DNA from: Candidatus Hydromicrobium americanum
GTDB taxonomy: Bacteria; Actinomycetota; Humimicrobiia; Humimicrobiales; Humimicrobiaceae
Assembly: GCA_002779205.1 (NCBI GenBank)
Contig: PEXF01000119.1
Coordinates: forward strand, 1-6,455
Reading direction: 5' to 3'
DNA length: 6,455 nt
Shown here: positions 6,389 to 6,455 of the stretch, one piece after another
Layout of the letters: each line of letters begins with the position of its first letter
Numbering within the stretch: position 1 is the first letter of the stretch
The notes under the pieces: generated by a model
Told to the model about the DNA's origin: nothing
Seen by the model: only the letters and a program-made list of their open reading frames with translations
Databases searched by the model: none
Position numbers and translations under genes: made by a program

Positions 6389-6455
6389 CTCTTTTTCCCT
6401 TAAGATAAGAAAGCATTGGTACTATTTCTCTTTGCTCCTTAAAGAATTTAATTTT
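6363..6455 (-). CDS. possible 3' end of an unidentified upstream gene (partial)
   Basis: One minus-strand frame stays open from the window edge for 30 codons and ends at a TAA at 6365-6363, overlapping the first 26 nt of fdhA. The encoded tail is charged (it includes REIVPMLSYLKGKRDEYC) and reads like an ordinary protein C-terminus; I do not recognise the family. The other two frames on this strand hit stops within a few codons. An open frame this short arises often by chance, so this is only a suggestion. If real, it would place another gene directly upstream of and overlapping fdhA, extending the operon beyond the window. An internal ATG at 6416 would alternatively make it a 17-codon leader peptide, but the nearest strong ribosome site (AAGGAG at 6435-6440) is 18 nt away, too far to be convincing. 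Confidence 0.25.
   Translation of the reverse strand, partial: KIKFFKEQREIVPMLSYLKGKRDEYCESNY
6396..6401 (-). promoter_or_regulatory. ribosome binding site of fdhA
   Basis: On the minus strand AAGGGA lies 7 nt before the ATG at 6388, a good Shine-Dalgarno match and spacing. It supports the chosen fdhA start, which also places the protein's ferredoxin-like fold at the expected N-terminal position. Confidence 0.6.

Overview
The window holds one convergent set of genes, all on the minus strand and so read from position 6455 towards 1. They encode a cytoplasmic, NAD(P)-linked, molybdenum- or tungsten-dependent formate dehydrogenase and two of its cofactor-maturation proteins. The order of transcription is fdhA (catalytic subunit with a NuoG-like Fe-S arm), nuoE-like, nuoF-like, a broken fragment of a second fdhA, fdhD (sulfurtransferase for the cofactor) and mobA (molybdenum cofactor guanylyltransferase). 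Spacing is very tight: a 2-nt gap between fdhA and nuoE, an ATGA overlap between nuoE and nuoF, and an overlap between fdhD and mobA. No terminator-like hairpin was seen between genes, so one transcript is plausible.

The gene content suggests an anaerobic bacterium that oxidises formate or reduces CO2 (an acetogen, fermenter or syntroph type). FdhA carries cysteine, not selenocysteine, at the catalytic position. The sequence alone does not identify the phylum. fdhA-nuoE-nuoF are of moderate GC content, whereas fdhD and especially mobA are strongly AT-rich and rich in Lys, Asn and Ile. The window therefore has two compositional halves that meet near 1830-1975.

The most interesting point lies at that seam. 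The 144-nt stretch between nuoF and fdhD (about 1831-1958) is the C-terminal end of another FdhA. It matches the last 42 residues of the intact FdhA at 28 of 42 positions, but only if one missing base is restored near 1883-1887. The simplest reading is that an ancestral fdhA1-nuoE-nuoF-fdhA2-fdhD-mobA arrangement, or a separate fdhA2-fdhD-mobA cluster, lost nearly all of fdhA2. The surviving fdhD and mobA would now sit behind the NAD-linked formate dehydrogenase genes.

Functionally, FdhA would exchange electrons between formate/CO2 and its Fe-S chain, NuoE and NuoF would pass them to and from NAD(P), FdhD would sulfurate the Mo/W cofactor and MobA would attach GMP to it. The NuoF here has no C-terminal ferredoxin domain, which argues against, but does not exclude, flavin-based electron bifurcation. 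At the right edge an open frame (6363-6455) may be the tail of another upstream gene. At the left edge, positions 1-60 beyond the mobA stop hold nothing I can name.
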